Shown here: positions 27,916-36,943 of the stretch, one piece after another
Position numbering within the stretch: the stretch's first letter is position 1
Layout: every line of letters starts with the position of its first letter
Origin: Wolbachia endosymbiont of Diaphorina citri
Lineage (GTDB): Bacteria > Pseudomonadota > Alphaproteobacteria > Rickettsiales > Anaplasmataceae
Direction: 5' to 3'
DNA length: 64,000 nt
Assembly (NCBI RefSeq): GCF_013096535.2
Contig: NZ_CP051265.2
Span: forward strand, 930,001 to 994,000
Made by a program: the position numbers and the translations under genes
The notes under the pieces: generated by a model
Database searches by the model: none
What the model saw: only the letters and a program-made list of their open reading frames with translations
Told to the model about the DNA's origin: nothing

Positions 27916-28650
27916 TTATCTCCCCCTACCCCTTATGCTTTCGCAACTTTCAAAATCTTGTTTAATAGCTTTTTGCCAATTATCTGAAGTTTTCTCTGAT
28001 GACTTTTCTTTATCCATAGGCCTTACAACTTCTTGTGATTGTTGCTTTTTACTATCGTATACACTATACAACTTTTCTGCAATACCATACAGCAATTTCC
28101 GATCTGTGTGAACTTTAAACTCTCTACCAGTAATTTTTGCCAAATTTTTAAGATCACAATCAATCTTATTATAAATTCCTTCAAGAGCGTACTTTTTCAT
28201 TACTTTTTCATCCATACCTAGATTTTTATCTTTTATTTCTTGGATAATCTTCTCAACATCAACTTCAATTAAAATTTTGTTTTCTTCTCTAAATATAGTT
28301 ATATTGGGCAGATCTTTCCTTATTTCATCTAATTTCTCTGAACTCAAGTAAGGTATATCCCCCGTTAAAGTTCTTGACGCTAAAAAACTTACCTTACCTT
28401 TTTCTTGTTTTATTATTTGTATGCCAAGGTACTTACTAGCTTCTGTGGTTTTTATAGGTGGGTCATATTTCTCTTCTTCTTTAGGTACATCACTAACAGC
28501 CTTTTTTAATGAAACTTTAGCATCATGCTTCATTTCATCAATTGAAGCAAACGGTTTCTTTATAGGATAAATAAGTGCTTTAGGCACAAGAAAAAACACG
28601 CCTTTTATCTTAGCCAAAATAGACTTTTTATTTGACTTATCTTTTGCCAT
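27916..28650 (-). CDS. Lysine-rich orphan protein (244 residues)
   Basis: Unrecognised. I chose the ATG at 28650 because GGAGG precedes it by 5 bases; the protein then starts MAKDKSNKKSILAKIKGVFF. The first 35 residues are basic with one mildly hydrophobic stretch (GVFFLVPKALIYPI). The rest is charged with alternating Lys and Glu, likely helical, and the C-terminus is Arg/Gly-rich. It heads a group with the 89-residue orphan and the HIT gene. No function can be assigned. Confidence 0.65.
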   Translation of the reverse strand: MAKDKSNKKSILAKIKGVFFLVPKALIYPIKKPFASIDEMKHDAKVSLKKAVSDVPKEEEKYDPPIKTTEASKYLGIQIIKQEKGKVSFLASRTLTGDIPYLSSEKLDEIRKDLPNITIFREENKILIEVDVEKIIQEIKDKNLGMDEKVMKKYALEGIYNKIDCDLKNLAKITGREFKVHTDRKLLYGIAEKLYSVYDSKKQQSQEVVRPMDKEKSSEKTSDNWQKAIKQDFESCESIRGRGR

Positions 28651-28834
28651 ACATACCTCCAAGTCACTTTCTACAACCAAATAGTAAAATACACTTAATT
28701 ATAGACGAAAACATTTAAGCTTGTATATCTATTATAAGATGAAATTATAGAGATTGCAATCTTTATTTGCACATTACCAAAGCATGTAGTATTTTTGCTG
28801 CTTTTCTTGTTCAAATTACCTTTAAAGATAAATT

Positions 28835-30211
28835 ATGTTAAAATGGAACGCAAATAATATTATCGATGCTACTGGCGGAAGAGGGGAGAGTGTTTGTAAT
28901 TCGGTATATAGCTCAAATATTTCAACGGATACAAGAAACATAAAAAAAGGTGATTTATTTATTGCTCTCAAGGGAAAGAAATTTAATGGGCATGATTTTC
29001 TACATGAAGCATTTTTAAAAGGAGCTGTTGCTGCGGTAGTAAGCGAAGATAAATATAGAAATTTTCCTCTAATTATTGTGCAAGATACTCTAAAAGCTTT
29101 GCATAATATGGCATCATATTACATTAGAAATATTCTTGTTAATGCTAAAGTTATCACAATTACAGGTAGTGTTGGGAAAACCACTACAAAAGATATGCTT
29201 AACACTGTTTTGTTGCATTATGGAGTATCTCATGTAAATGAAGGTAACTTGAATAATAATATAGGATTGCCTTTTACGATTCTAAAAGCGCCAGAAGAAT
29301 GCCAGTACTTAATCCTTGAAGTAGGAATGAGTAGAGCTGGTGAAATAAAAGAGTTATCGGAGATTAGCAATCCGGATATTGCAGTTATTACCAACATTGA
29401 ACCTGCTCATGTTGAAAATTTTTCATCTCTCCTTGATATTGCGCAAGCGAAATTAGAAATTCTACATGGTATGAAAAATAATGGTACTTTGGTTTTGAAT
29501 AAGGATAATGAACATTATGATTATCTCTTATCAAATGCTAACAGAAATGTAGTAAGCTTTGGTAAGAATGAAAGTGCTACTGTTTGTTTGTTAGACCTAA
29601 TAAGAGACGATAACGGTCTAAATTTAAAAATCAAACTGAACAATGGTCAAATTATGAACTGTAATTTACCTGTACAAGGCGAACATTTTGCATACTCTGC
29701 ATTAGTTGTTACAGCAGTTTTGCAAAGTCTCGAACTTGATTTATCTAAATTACCACTAGCACTGGAGAATTTTACTGTAACAGAAGGTAGAGGTAATGTT
29801 CATCAAGCTAAATACAATGGAAAATTAGTACATTTGATTAACGACTCCTATAATGCTAACCCTACTTCAATGAAGGCTGCAATAAGAACTTTAGGTACAT
29901 ATTCTAATTTAAGAAAAGTGGCACTACTTGGCGATATGTTAGAACTTGGTAATGAAAGCATAGTATTTCATACAGAATTGCTTGACTCTATAGTAGAACA
30001 AAATGTGAATAAAGTTCATACGGTTGGTAAATTTATGTTAGAATTGAATAAACTTTTACCGGAGAATATAAAAGGCATGCATTTCGATGATTCTAACAAA
30101 TTGAAAAGTAATTTAGCTAATATTGTTCAAGGTAATGATGTAATTTTAGTTAAAGGTTCTCATGGAATGAGAATGGACCTTATAATGCAGGAATTCACAA
30201 TAGAATATTAA
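28835..30211 (+). CDS. murF: UDP-N-acetylmuramoyl-tripeptide--D-alanyl-D-alanine ligase
   Basis: Completes the UDP-MurNAc-pentapeptide used by MraY. 458 residues, full length. The Mur ligase P-loop TGSVGKTTTKD starts near 110; VNEGNLNNNIGLPFT, EVGMSRAGEIKEL, ITNIEPAHVENF and INDSYNANPTSMKAA are all present. It works together with mraY at 13385 in the lipid II pathway kept by Wolbachia. Confidence 0.96.
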   Translation: MLKWNANNIIDATGGRGESVCNSVYSSNISTDTRNIKKGDLFIALKGKKFNGHDFLHEAFLKGAVAAVVSEDKYRNFPLIIVQDTLKALHNMASYYIRNILVNAKVITITGSVGKTTTKDMLNTVLLHYGVSHVNEGNLNNNIGLPFTILKAPEECQYLILEVGMSRAGEIKELSEISNPDIAVITNIEPAHVENFSSLLDIAQAKLEILHGMKNNGTLVLNKDNEHYDYLLSNANRNVVSFGKNESATVCLLDLIRDDNGLNLKIKLNNGQIMNCNLPVQGEHFAYSALVVTAVLQSLELDLSKLPLALENFTVTEGRGNVHQAKYNGKLVHLINDSYNANPTSMKAAIRTLGTYSNLRKVALLGDMLELGNESIVFHTELLDSIVEQNVNKVHTVGKFMLELNKLLPENIKGMHFDDSNKLKSNLANIVQGNDVILVKGSHGMRMDLIMQEFTIEY

Positions 30212-30259
30212 ATAAAACTATTGTATTAATTTAAAGTTAAGTTATTGGAAGTTTTAACT

Positions 30260-31210
30260 GTGATAAAACGTATAGTTATTTTTGGTGGAACGGGATTTAT
30301 AGGAAAACACATCGTAAGACGCTTGGCAGCGGCGGGGTATTTAATAAGAATATTTACTCGTGATCAGGAAAAAGCTGCTTGTCTAAAGTTATGTGGCAAC
30401 TTAGGGCAAATATCAATACTTGAAGGAGATTTTTTTAATGAAAAATCAATTTTAGAAAGTACGGAGGGGTGTGATGTTGTTATAAACTTAGTAGGAATAT
30501 TATATGAGAAAAGAAAATACGATTTCTATACAGTTCATGTTGGAATAGCTGAAAGAATAGCAAAAGCTGCGCAAATAAAAAATGTATCCATGATGATACA
30601 TTTTTCTGCCATGGGAATAGAAAATGATAAGTTATCAAAATATGCCCAAAGTAAATTGAAAGGTGAGAAAGCTGTAGCTTCGGCGTTTCAAGGAGCAATG
30701 ATAATTAAGCCCAGTCTTGTATTTGGTAAAGAAGATAATTTCTTTAATAAATTTGCAAGATTAGCAACAATTCTTCCTTTTTTGCCGTTGATCGGTAGTG
30801 GAATAACGAAGTTTCAGCCGATATGTGTAACAAACTTAGCTGAAGTGGTATACCGTATTATCAGCTTTAATAAGCAAGATAAAAAAATTTATAATATAGG
30901 TGGATCAAAAGTTTACTCTTTTAAAAGCTTATTAAAGTTTATTCTGAATGTGACTAACAGAAAGTGTCTACTGATCAATGTACCTTTTCCAATGGCAAGA
31001 TTGATAGCCTTTTTCTTAGAAAGTAAAGTTGTTTCTGTGCTGTTAAAACCTATAACTGGAGATGCAAGCCCTATACTTACTCGAGATCAGGTGAAAGTTA
31101 TGATGAGTAGTTCAATCGAAAAGTCAGATGATCTCGAAACAATGAAAATTAGACCACTAGCAATTGAAAATGTGGTACCAGAATACTTGAAAATTTATAG
31201 AAAGCATTGA
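30260..31210 (+). CDS. NAD(P)-binding epimerase-like protein (complex I NDUFA9 type)
   Basis: Short-chain dehydrogenase fold, about 316 residues. I choose the GTG at 30260 because GGAAG lies 8 bases before it; a TTG 15 bases upstream is possible. The nucleotide motif GGTGFIGKHIVRRL is at the very N-terminus. The catalytic Tyr region is altered (SKYAQSKLKGEKAV), as in NDUFA9-like assembly or accessory proteins of alphaproteobacterial complex I. That role is family inference; the enzyme substrate is unknown. Confidence 0.85.
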   Translation: MIKRIVIFGGTGFIGKHIVRRLAAAGYLIRIFTRDQEKAACLKLCGNLGQISILEGDFFNEKSILESTEGCDVVINLVGILYEKRKYDFYTVHVGIAERIAKAAQIKNVSMMIHFSAMGIENDKLSKYAQSKLKGEKAVASAFQGAMIIKPSLVFGKEDNFFNKFARLATILPFLPLIGSGITKFQPICVTNLAEVVYRIISFNKQDKKIYNIGGSKVYSFKSLLKFILNVTNRKCLLINVPFPMARLIAFFLESKVVSVLLKPITGDASPILTRDQVKVMMSSSIEKSDDLETMKIRPLAIENVVPEYLKIYRKH

Positions 31211-31219
31211 TAGAAGAAT

Positions 31220-31292
31220 GTGCCCGGTAGGATTCGAACCTACGACCCACAGCTTAGAAGGCTGTTGCTCTATCCAACTGAGCTACGGGCAC
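31220..31292 (-). tRNA. tRNA-Arg (anticodon TCT)
   Basis: A 73-base cloverleaf on the minus strand. The acceptor stem GTGCCCG/CGGGCAC, D arm GCTCAGTTGGATAGAGC, anticodon stem ACAGC/GCTGT with loop CTTCTAA (anticodon TCT) and T arm with GTTCGAATC are all perfect. CCA is not encoded. It reads AGA codons, the main arginine codon in this AT-rich genome. Confidence 0.96.
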
Positions 31293-31434
31293 ACATCATA
31301 TATAAAATGCTTCTTAGTACACGTGAAGTCAAGTATTTCTTGTGAATATAATGTTTGTGATAATATCTCAAAACTTTGTCAGTACAGCATGTAACGATAA
31401 AATTGAGAAAAAAGAAGCGTGGATAATAGGAAGT

Positions 31435-32391
31435 CTAATAGCGCAGTAACACAGAACCCCAGGCTAAACCTGCACCTATTGAAATCAGCAATATCAGATT
31501 TCCTGACTTTATTTTTGATTCTTGTACTGCATAGTCTAAGGCTAGTGGAATTGACGCTGCTGAGGTGTTTGCATGCTTATCAACTGTATTAATTACTTTT
31601 TCTATAGGAAAATCTAATTTCTTTACTACTGCTTCAATAATGCGAATGTTTGCTTGATGGGGAATTAACCAGTCAATATCAGTAATCTTCAAACTATTGC
31701 ATTTTAGAGTTTCCTCTACTGAGGCTGTTAATTTCTCTACTGCATGTTTAAACACTTCTCTTCCATTCATAAGTATCTTTCCAGAATCACGAGTAGAGGA
31801 TATTCCTCCGTTTGTACATAATAAGTCCACATTGCCATCAGAGTGTAAGTTTGTTGATATAATGCTACTGCTACTCATTTCTGATTTCATTATCACTGCA
31901 CCAGCACCATCACCAAAGAGTACACAAGTTGACCTATCTTCCCAATCAACAATCCTAGACATTATTTCAGCACCAATAACAAGCGCGTATTTAATTCTAT
32001 CGTTAGACTTTATAAGTGAATCAGCAACTGTAACTGCATATATAAAACCAGAGCATGCTGCCTGTATATCAAAAGCAAATGCGTTTTTACACTTTAATTT
32101 ACTTTGTATAATCGTTGCACAGCTAGGAAAAGTTTTGTCAGGTGTTGTTGTTGCAACTATGATCAAACCAATTTCATCTATTGAAATTTTCCCTTTTTCT
32201 ATAGCATTTCTCGCTGCATTAACAGCTAAATCTGACGTTAGTTCTCCTTCATCTGCTATATGTCTTTGAACTATTCCTGTTCTTTGCCTTATCCATTCAT
32301 CGTTTGTTTCAACTATCGATGCAATTTCGTTATTACTCAAAATTTTTTTTGGTAGGTAAGAACCAGTGCTCAATATGAAACTTTTATTCAA
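31435..32391 (-). CDS. fabH: 3-oxoacyl-ACP synthase III
   Basis: Starts fatty-acid synthesis by condensing acetyl-CoA with malonyl-ACP. 318 residues with the triad Cys113 (AACSGF), His245 (PHQANIR) and Asn275 (KHANTSAA). Its start overlaps the plsX end by 8 bases. rpmF-plsX-fabH is a conserved bacterial order linking translation with lipid synthesis. Confidence 0.97.
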   Translation of the reverse strand: MNKSFILSTGSYLPKKILSNNEIASIVETNDEWIRQRTGIVQRHIADEGELTSDLAVNAARNAIEKGKISIDEIGLIIVATTTPDKTFPSCATIIQSKLKCKNAFAFDIQAACSGFIYAVTVADSLIKSNDRIKYALVIGAEIMSRIVDWEDRSTCVLFGDGAGAVIMKSEMSSSSIISTNLHSDGNVDLLCTNGGISSTRDSGKILMNGREVFKHAVEKLTASVEETLKCNSLKITDIDWLIPHQANIRIIEAVVKKLDFPIEKVINTVDKHANTSAASIPLALDYAVQESKIKSGNLILLISIGAGLAWGSVLLRY

Positions 32392-33421
32392 TATGACTTA
32401 CCCCGTTAATTATCTTCTGGTTTAAATTTTCACTGATTGCATTTACTGCAAATTTTATAGCGTGAGCAAAAGAAATAGCATCAGAATTTCCGTGGCTCTT
32501 TATAATGATACCATTTAGCCCTAAAAACATAGCTCCACTTCTAATTTTAGGATTAAAACGCTCTAATGCTTTATTTAGCTTGGGTTTCAACAATATGCCG
32601 ACAAGCATTTTTGTCATCCATGAATTAAATACTTCCTGTTTTATTAGACTGATAAAAGTACCAGCAGTTGCCTCAGCTGTCTTGAGCATTACATTACCAA
32701 CAAAACCATCAGCAACAATTACGTCTATATTACCATCTAAAAATTCACTTGCCTCTATATATCCTTTGAAGTTAATACTTGGAGCATTTTTGAGTAACTC
32801 AAAAGCTCCTCTTACTGAGTCAGTACCTTTCACTTCTTCTGTACCAATGTTTAGCAAAGCGACTTCAGGATTTTCAACTTTTAATGCTATTTTTGCAAAT
32901 ATACTCCCCATTAATGCAAATTGAAATAATGAGTCAGTATTACAGTCAACATTTGCACCAAGATCAAGCAATGCAAAGCTTTTTGTCTTAGTTGGACAGA
33001 CAGATGCAATAGCAGGACGATAGATATTGGGTAATGTTCCTAAAATAAATCTGGAGATAGCCATCAATGCTCCAGTGTTGCCTGAAGACACCATTCCAAA
33101 AGCTTTACCTTTTTTCACTGCTTCAACAGCTGCCTTCATACTTGAATCTTTGCGATGTCTTAGTGCAAAAGAGGGTTTATCATTTGGAAGAACATTATCA
33201 GAGCAATGGGTAAATTCGGAGTTATCGATTACTTTTTTGTATTTTGAAAGCAAAGGAGATATTTCTTTCTGATCTCCATAAATATGAAAAAAAACTTTGA
33301 CACCTGGGTCAACAAGATTATCCAAGAAAAAACCAGCACCCTGAATTACGGAAAGAGGCGCAAAATCCCCCCCCATAGCATCAAGTGCGATAACTATGTT
33401 ATTATTGACCGTGGGTAACAT
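32384..33421 (-). CDS. plsX: Phosphate acyltransferase
   Basis: Makes acyl-phosphate from acyl-ACP for phosphatidic acid synthesis. 345 residues. ALDAMGGDFAP, the GMVSSGNTGALMA core, LLDLGANVDC and VADGFVGNVMLK are clear family marks. It lies 8 bases downstream of rpmF and overlaps fabH. Confidence 0.97.
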   Translation of the reverse strand: MLPTVNNNIVIALDAMGGDFAPLSVIQGAGFFLDNLVDPGVKVFFHIYGDQKEISPLLSKYKKVIDNSEFTHCSDNVLPNDKPSFALRHRKDSSMKAAVEAVKKGKAFGMVSSGNTGALMAISRFILGTLPNIYRPAIASVCPTKTKSFALLDLGANVDCNTDSLFQFALMGSIFAKIALKVENPEVALLNIGTEEVKGTDSVRGAFELLKNAPSINFKGYIEASEFLDGNIDVIVADGFVGNVMLKTAEATAGTFISLIKQEVFNSWMTKMLVGILLKPKLNKALERFNPKIRSGAMFLGLNGIIIKSHGNSDAISFAHAIKFAVNAISENLNQKIINGVSHIE

Positions 33422-33429
33422 ACCATGAG

Positions 33430-33612
33430 TTACTCCGCCTTTTGTTTAATGAAAACACGTTTTCCTTTGTAGCTGTTGTCAACTGCTATGTTGTGAGGCA
33501 ACATGAATTCTCCAGTTGTTGCACATACCACAATATTCTTAGGCTTAATAGCATGGTGAGAACGATGCATATTACGCCTTGACCTTGACTTTTTTCTTTT
33601 TGGAACTGCCAA
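33430..33612 (-). CDS. rpmF: 50S ribosomal protein L32
   Basis: 60 residues, the usual length for bL32. MAVPKRKKSRSRRNMHRSHH is the family N-terminus. The zinc cysteines are reduced: only one Cys (VVCATT) is visible, so this is probably a zinc-independent form. First gene of rpmF-plsX-fabH. Confidence 0.95.
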   Translation of the reverse strand: MAVPKRKKSRSRRNMHRSHHAIKPKNIVVCATTGEFMLPHNIAVDNSYKGKRVFIKQKAE

Positions 33613-33843
33613 AACTTACTCCAATCCAATTATATAACACAATTTATTAGTAGCATGTTTTTTACAAGAAGTAAATAGCGAAATAAATAAGGTTTTCTTA
33701 TACAATTTAGTCTTATAAACTTAAACTCAAGCATTTTGATCAAAGTATATTGAACTTAAGACATATTTTGACTATACTTCGGTGAAGTTAATAAAAATTT
33801 TAATAAAATCAGTAAAACTAATTTTAGCTAAGATAAATGTAAA

Positions 33844-34626
33844 GTGAGTTTCTTTGATATAGACAGCGTTAGAATAATCGGTAGATGCTTTATTAACTTT
33901 CTGTTGAGGATTGGTAACGCATTTGTATTTTTTATTCAATCTCTATACCACTGCTTTATTCCTCCATATTATTTTAGCAATGTTGCAAAACAAATTATAG
34001 AGATAGGCTTTTTCTCTTTGCCAATTGTTGGGCTTACTGGAGTTTTTATAGGAGCGGTGATAGTTTTACAAAGTAGCTTAAGTGGTCTCTTGATTAATCA
34101 AGAACAAGTAGTACCTAAACTTGTTACGATCACTATCATTAAAGAGTTAGGGCCAGTTTTGATTAGCTTAATAATGGTAGGAAAGGTTGGGTCCTCAATT
34201 GCAGCAGAAATTGGCACGATGCGCATCACTGAACAAATAGATGCACTTACAACTTTGGACATCAATCCTTTCAAATATTTAATTGCACCAAGAATTCTAG
34301 CGTCAGTTATAGTATTTCCAATACTTACAGTATGTGCAGATCTAATAGGAATATTTGGAGGGTATGTCACCGCAGTCTTTGAATTTAACCACAATTTAAA
34401 TATATACATAAAATATACAGCTCAATTCTTTAATATAAACGATTTTGTTGTTGGGCTAATGAAAGCGACTGCTTTTGGCGCTATAATTTCTGTTTCAAGT
34501 TGTTATTACGGTTACCATTGTAGAGAAGGTGCACGAGGAGTAGGTGTTGCTACAACATCAACTGTTGTTTTTTCGTCCATATTGATCATTTTAGCAAACT
34601 ACTTGATTACTCTGATACATGTATAG
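33844..34626 (+). CDS. mlaE: MlaE-type lipid transport permease
   Basis: Inner-membrane permease of the Mla ABC system that moves phospholipids between inner and outer membrane. 260 residues from a GTG, with five or six helices. The permease signatures TGVFIGAVIVLQSSLSGL, LGPVLISLIMVGKVGSSIAAE and GTMRITEQIDALTTLDINP are complete. It overlaps the ATPase gene by 8 bases. mlaD and other partners are not in this window. Confidence 0.93.
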   Translation: MSFFDIDSVRIIGRCFINFLLRIGNAFVFFIQSLYHCFIPPYYFSNVAKQIIEIGFFSLPIVGLTGVFIGAVIVLQSSLSGLLINQEQVVPKLVTITIIKELGPVLISLIMVGKVGSSIAAEIGTMRITEQIDALTTLDINPFKYLIAPRILASVIVFPILTVCADLIGIFGGYVTAVFEFNHNLNIYIKYTAQFFNINDFVVGLMKATAFGAIISVSSCYYGYHCREGARGVGVATTSTVVFSSILIILANYLITLIHV

Positions 34627-35320
34627 CCCCATAATATCAATATTGAACCTAAGCTTGTCTTTTGATGATAGAACGATATTAAACAACATAAGTTTTAATA
34701 TATCGAAGGGGGAATCATTAATCATACTTGGTGGTTCAGGAAGTGGTAAATCTGTATTAACAAAAGTAATCATTGGATTGCTAAAACCAGACTCAGGGTC
34801 TATTAAAATAAATAGTGAAAGCAAAAATAAATTTGGAGTTTTATTTCAAAATTCTGCTTTATTTGACTATGTTACAGTGTGGGAAAATATATCTTTTAAT
34901 TATAAAAAACGCTTTAATCTCAACATAAAGGAGGCAAAACAGCTAGCAATCGAGAAGTTAAATGATGTTGGATTGGAGGAAAACATAGCAGATATGTTTC
35001 CAATAGAACTATCAGGTGGAATGAAGAAAAGAGTAGCACTTGCAAGGGCGATTGCGCACAATCCAGAAATTATTGTATTGGATGAGCCAACTTCAGGATT
35101 GGATCCAATTATATCAGATGTAGTAAATGAGATAATAATAAAATTATCTCAAGATCTTCGCCCTACAATTATCACGATTACACATGATATTCATAGCGCA
35201 TTTAAAATAGCTGATAGAATAGCAGTATTGTATGAAGGGAAGATCATTTCTCACGGAACTGCTCAGGAAATACAAAATACTAATAACGAATATATAAAAA
35301 AATTCATTCGTTATATATAG
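34619..35320 (+). CDS. mlaF: MlaF-type ABC transporter ATPase
   Basis: ATPase partner of MlaE, 233 residues. Walker A GGSGSGKS at 38-45, signature ELSGGMKKRVALARA, Walker B IIVLDEPTSGLDP and the switch His in TITHD are intact. The ATG lies in the last codons of mlaE, so the two are coupled. Confidence 0.93.
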   Translation: MYSPIISILNLSLSFDDRTILNNISFNISKGESLIILGGSGSGKSVLTKVIIGLLKPDSGSIKINSESKNKFGVLFQNSALFDYVTVWENISFNYKKRFNLNIKEAKQLAIEKLNDVGLEENIADMFPIELSGGMKKRVALARAIAHNPEIIVLDEPTSGLDPIISDVVNEIIIKLSQDLRPTIITITHDIHSAFKIADRIAVLYEGKIISHGTAQEIQNTNNEYIKKFIRYI

Positions 35321-35599
35321 CTATAGGCTTACAAACGATATTATGGATGCTATAACTAGCCTAACTTGAGCTATCGACAACTTTCGGTCTGTTACTAGTG
35401 TAGTGCTACGGTGGTATAGTGTGTTAGCTATAAAACAACGCATTAAATATAGATAAAGTAACTTATATCAATTTTTATTATCATGCCAATTCCAACTGCA
35501 GAAATTTATTGAATTTATTACTTCACGCTAAAATAATATACTTTACTATTCAACAGCAATTACAACTGATGATTTTATTTCATTCCACTACCTGCTGAC

Positions 35600-36943
35600 T
35601 TACTTTCTGCTTAGCATATCCATCAAATCAGATTCTTTGAGTTTACTATGGTCAACTTTACTGAACTTATTCACCATAGAGCTCATTTGATTATACTGCT
35701 TAATTAGAAGATTAACGTCAGTTACGCTTGTTCCGGACCCTTTAGAAATTCTAAGTCTTCTTTTGCCATTTAAAATATCTGGATTTTGTCTTTCCTTTTC
35801 AGTCATTGAGTTTATAATAGCTATATATTTTTTCACTTTATTATCGTCTGGCACACCGCTACTTAGCTTTTTTGTGAATGAGCTAGGAATGAATTTCATT
35901 ATGTTGCTAATACCATCCATTTTATTGAGGGTTTTTAACATGCCTACTAAGTCATTTAGATCGAACTTACCCTTTTTTACTTTCTTTTGCAGTTTATCAA
36001 TTTCTTCCTGACCAACAATCTCAGCAGCTTTCTCAACCAATGAGACAACATCACCCATACTCAGTATTCTTTTTGCAATTCTATCAGGATAAAAATCATC
36101 AAGGTCACTTAATTTTTCACCACAAGCAATAAATTTAATTGGACAATTGGTGATCATTTTCATAGAAAGAGCAGCACCGCCACGTGCATCACCATCAACA
36201 CGAGTGAGAATAATCCCAGTTACACCTATTATTTCATTGAATGATTTGGCAATGTTTACTGCGTCTTGACCTATCATTGCATCGGTTACTAAAATAATTT
36301 CTGCAGGTAAAGCTATTTCCTTTACAGCTTTCAACTCACTCATCATATTATTGTCAATATGAAGCCTGCCTGCTGTATCTAGTATTAATACGTCATAAGT
36401 ATCATTTTTTGCTGCTGCTAATGCCCTTTTTGTAATTGCAATGGGCTTCTCGTCTATCATTACAGGTAAAGTTTGCACATCTATTTGTCTGCCTAGCACT
36501 TCAAGCTGTTTTTGGGCAGCTGGTCTATAAATGTCCAAAGAAGCAAGCATCACTTTTTTCTTTTGCTTTTTTAGCTTTAAAGCAAGCTTTCCTGAGGTAG
36601 TTGTTTTACCTGCACCTTGTGAGCCCACCATCATAATCACAGCAGGGGGTTTAACTGCTAGATTTAAGTCACTTTTCTCTGATCCGAGAACTGCAACTAA
36701 ATTATCTTGCACAATTTTAATTATCATTTGTGCTGGAGAAACACTTTTTATGACTTTTTCTCCAATCACTTTATCCTTAATGTCGTTGATGAATTTCTTT
36801 GCAACTTCAAGTGAAACGTCAGCTTCAATTAAGGCCATGCGTATTTCTCGCATGGCAAGGTTAAAATCATCTTCAGAAATGATTGACTTTCCTCTCAGTT
36901 TATTAAATACAGAATTTAAACTTTCAGTTAACGATTTAAACAT
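35600..36943 (-). CDS. ffh: Signal recognition particle protein Ffh
   Basis: GTPase that targets nascent membrane proteins to FtsY and SecYEG. 447 residues with the N, G and Met-rich M domains. The P-loop GSQGAGKTT is at 107-115; DTAGRLHIDN and TRVDGDARGGAALS follow, and the M domain SKGSGTSVTDVNLLIKQYNQ ends it. The start overlaps the end of the upstream antiporter-type gene by 16 bases, an unusual pair. Confidence 0.97.
   Translation of the reverse strand: MFKSLTESLNSVFNKLRGKSIISEDDFNLAMREIRMALIEADVSLEVAKKFINDIKDKVIGEKVIKSVSPAQMIIKIVQDNLVAVLGSEKSDLNLAVKPPAVIMMVGSQGAGKTTTSGKLALKLKKQKKKVMLASLDIYRPAAQKQLEVLGRQIDVQTLPVMIDEKPIAITKRALAAAKNDTYDVLILDTAGRLHIDNNMMSELKAVKEIALPAEIILVTDAMIGQDAVNIAKSFNEIIGVTGIILTRVDGDARGGAALSMKMITNCPIKFIACGEKLSDLDDFYPDRIAKRILSMGDVVSLVEKAAEIVGQEEIDKLQKKVKKGKFDLNDLVGMLKTLNKMDGISNIMKFIPSSFTKKLSSGVPDDNKVKKYIAIINSMTEKERQNPDILNGKRRLRISKGSGTSVTDVNLLIKQYNQMSSMVNKFSKVDHSKLKESDLMDMLSRK

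Noticed and set aside
35321..35599. Possible small RNA or gene between mlaF and ffh
   Set aside because: The 279 bases are AT-rich with no stable fold, frame or promoter that stands out.
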